Source of the DNA: an uncultured Collinsella sp.
GTDB lineage: Bacteria > Actinomycetota > Coriobacteriia > Coriobacteriales > Coriobacteriaceae
Reading direction: 5' to 3'
Length of the DNA stretch: 41,231 nt
NCBI GenBank assembly: GCA_947001705.1
Contig: CAMQHT010000019.1
Coordinates: 1 to 41,231 of the forward strand
The stretch's first letter is position 1; every line of letters begins with the position of its first letter. Of this stretch, positions 40,303 to 41,231 are shown piece after piece. The translations under genes and the position numbers were made by a program. The notes under the pieces were generated by a model. It had not been told where the DNA came from and did no database searches. It saw only the letters and a list, made by a program, of their open reading frames with translations.

Positions 40303-41177
40303 AGAGGGAAGCGTATAGGCTTCGAAGCCTTATCGACGATGCCGACGCCATCATCGTCGGCATCGGCTCGGGCATGTCAAGCGCCGCCGGGTTCAACCAT
40401 TACAACCGCGCAGGCATGGCGCGCGCCGGAATGACGGACTGGCAGCAAGCCTTTGGCTTCAAGAGCCTTTTCGACGGCTTCTACCGCCTCTACCCCAGCC
40501 TCGAGCAGCAATGGGCATACTATGCGCGATACATCGACTTCATGCTGCGCGAGCTGGCCTCGCAGCCCTATCTCGACCTACGGTCCCTCATCGGCCATAA
40601 GGATTACTTCATCCTGAGCACCAATGTAGACATCCAAGTCGAGAAGACGTTTCCCGACGAGAGAACCTGTAACTATCAGGGAAGCTTCGCGCACCTTCAG
40701 TGCAAGCAGCCATGCTGCGACGAGCTCTTCGACGCGAGCCCCTACGTCGAACGCATGCTCGCGGGCATGGCGGGGTTCGAGGTCCTCAGCGAGGATGTCC
40801 CCCGATGCCCGCATTGCGGCTGGCAGCTTGTGCCGTGGGTGCGCGACGACACGTTTCTGCAGGGTGCGGCCTGGCGCGAGAGCCTCGGACGATACGAGCG
40901 CTTTGTGCGCGAGCGCAGCGATCGCCGCGTGCTGTTGCTGGAGCTCGGCGTGGGCGAGATGACCCCCGGCATCATCACGCTCCCGTTCTGGAGCATGACC
41001 GCGAAGCTGCCGGATGCGCACCTTTTGAGCGTAAACATCTCGGGCGACTCGGCTCCGTTGCAGCTTGGAAGCAAGGCAGAGGCGATCCAGGCCGATTTGG
41101 GCGCCCTGCTCTCGGCGGCGCGGGCAGGTGGCGAGCAGCGCAGTTCATCGCGCCGTGTTTCATGCGTGGACGCTTAA
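40290..41177 (+). CDS. SIR2-family protein, class M (SirTM)-like, third of three
   Basis: This 295-residue sirtuin-fold protein has the NAD motif IIVGIGSGMSSAAGFNHY (21-38), the N-V-D motif STNVD (110-114) and Gln130 in NYQGS in place of the classical His. It also has zinc-ribbon cysteines 138, 142/143, 173 and 176 (CPHCG), WVRDDTFLQG, and LELGVGEMTPGI. These segments follow the SirTM pattern even more closely than the first gene. A Ser/Arg-rich tail follows residue 278. The ATG overlaps the previous gene by 13 nt and has GAGGAGA upstream, so translation is coupled. A terminator follows directly, and no macrodomain, GcvH-like or lipoate ligase gene, the known SirTM partners, is present in the operon. 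Confidence 0.87.
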   Translation: MPSLEREAYRLRSLIDDADAIIVGIGSGMSSAAGFNHYNRAGMARAGMTDWQQAFGFKSLFDGFYRLYPSLEQQWAYYARYIDFMLRELASQPYLDLRSLIGHKDYFILSTNVDIQVEKTFPDERTCNYQGSFAHLQCKQPCCDELFDASPYVERMLAGMAGFEVLSEDVPRCPHCGWQLVPWVRDDTFLQGAAWRESLGRYERFVRERSDRRVLLLELGVGEMTPGIITLPFWSMTAKLPDAHLLSVNISGDSAPLQLGSKAEAIQADLGALLSAARAGGEQRSSSRRVSCVDA

Positions 41178-41181
41178 ATCA

Positions 41182-41210
41182 AAACCACCCCTAGAAGGGG
41201 TGGTTTGCTC
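41182..41210 (+). terminator. Rho-independent terminator of the sirtuin operon
   Basis: AAACCACCCC-TAGAA-GGGGTGGTTT is a perfect 10-bp stem with a 5-nt loop, followed by a T-rich GCTCTT. It starts 5 nt after the last stop codon and closes the three-gene operon. Confidence 0.88.
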
Positions 41211-41231
41211 TTAGGGTGTAACCCTTGGATT

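Noticed and set aside
1..41231. CRISPR array, tRNA, rRNA or prophage genes
   Set aside because: No regularly spaced direct repeats, cloverleaf-like sequences, rRNA segments or phage structural or integrase motifs were seen. A sensitive covariance-model search was not possible here.

Overview
The window looks like chromosome from a high-G+C coriobacterium, most plausibly Collinsella or a close relative. The basis is the G+C-rich coding sequence, actinobacterial-looking surface and regulatory proteins, a stand-alone GMP synthetase subunit, and a small membrane protein with a C-terminal CxxC of the CD1871A type. This placement is inferred from sequence character, not from a database match. The first ~100 bases are homopolymer C and G runs that look like a contig-end artefact.

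Layout. 0.1-4.6 kb: a MalY/PatB-type C-S lyase, the tRNA methyltransferase TrmO, a regulator fusing an XRE helix-turn-helix, a zinc ribbon and a TipAS-like drug-binding domain, a glutaredoxin, and a tRNA-dihydrouridine synthase. 4.6-5.1 kb: a gene-free stretch filled with palindromes and a 186-bp fold-back element. 5.1-6.8 kb: two membrane proteins, one of the DUF3592 type. 6.9-12.9 kb: a guanidino-compound locus with an agmatine-deiminase-like enzyme, a transcarbamylase with an altered substrate motif, two paralogous MFS carriers and a TetR regulator, with similar palindromes in front of both transcription units. 13.1-16.3 kb: a 1084-residue ABC ATPase-permease fusion. 16.6-22.4 kb: a redox region with a CoA-disulfide/persulfide reductase-rhodanese fusion, a truncated rhodanese, a TlpA-like lipoprotein, a NapH-like Fe-S membrane protein and a 48-residue CxxC membrane protein, facing a divergent two-component system. 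22.6-29.4 kb: GMP synthetase subunit, a LuxR-type regulator and a 1455-residue surface protein with a C-terminal sorting-like signal. 29.5-37.7 kb: an XRE-membrane protein pair, a sugar acetyltransferase, a type II topoisomerase subunit pair, an AAA/DUF4143 ATPase and an Fe-S/FMN oxidoreductase. 37.9-41.2 kb: a TetR regulator divergent from an operon of three consecutive sirtuin-fold proteins.

The most unusual features are the three-gene sirtuin operon, whose members resemble class M (SirTM) ADP-ribosylating sirtuins but lack the usual macrodomain and lipoate partners; the deiminase-transcarbamylase-transporter locus, which has no carbamate kinase; and a family of seven 31-bp palindromes (core TGTGACAAAGGGAC) scattered mainly at gene ends. 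No rRNA, tRNA, CRISPR array, intact transposase or prophage gene was recognised.
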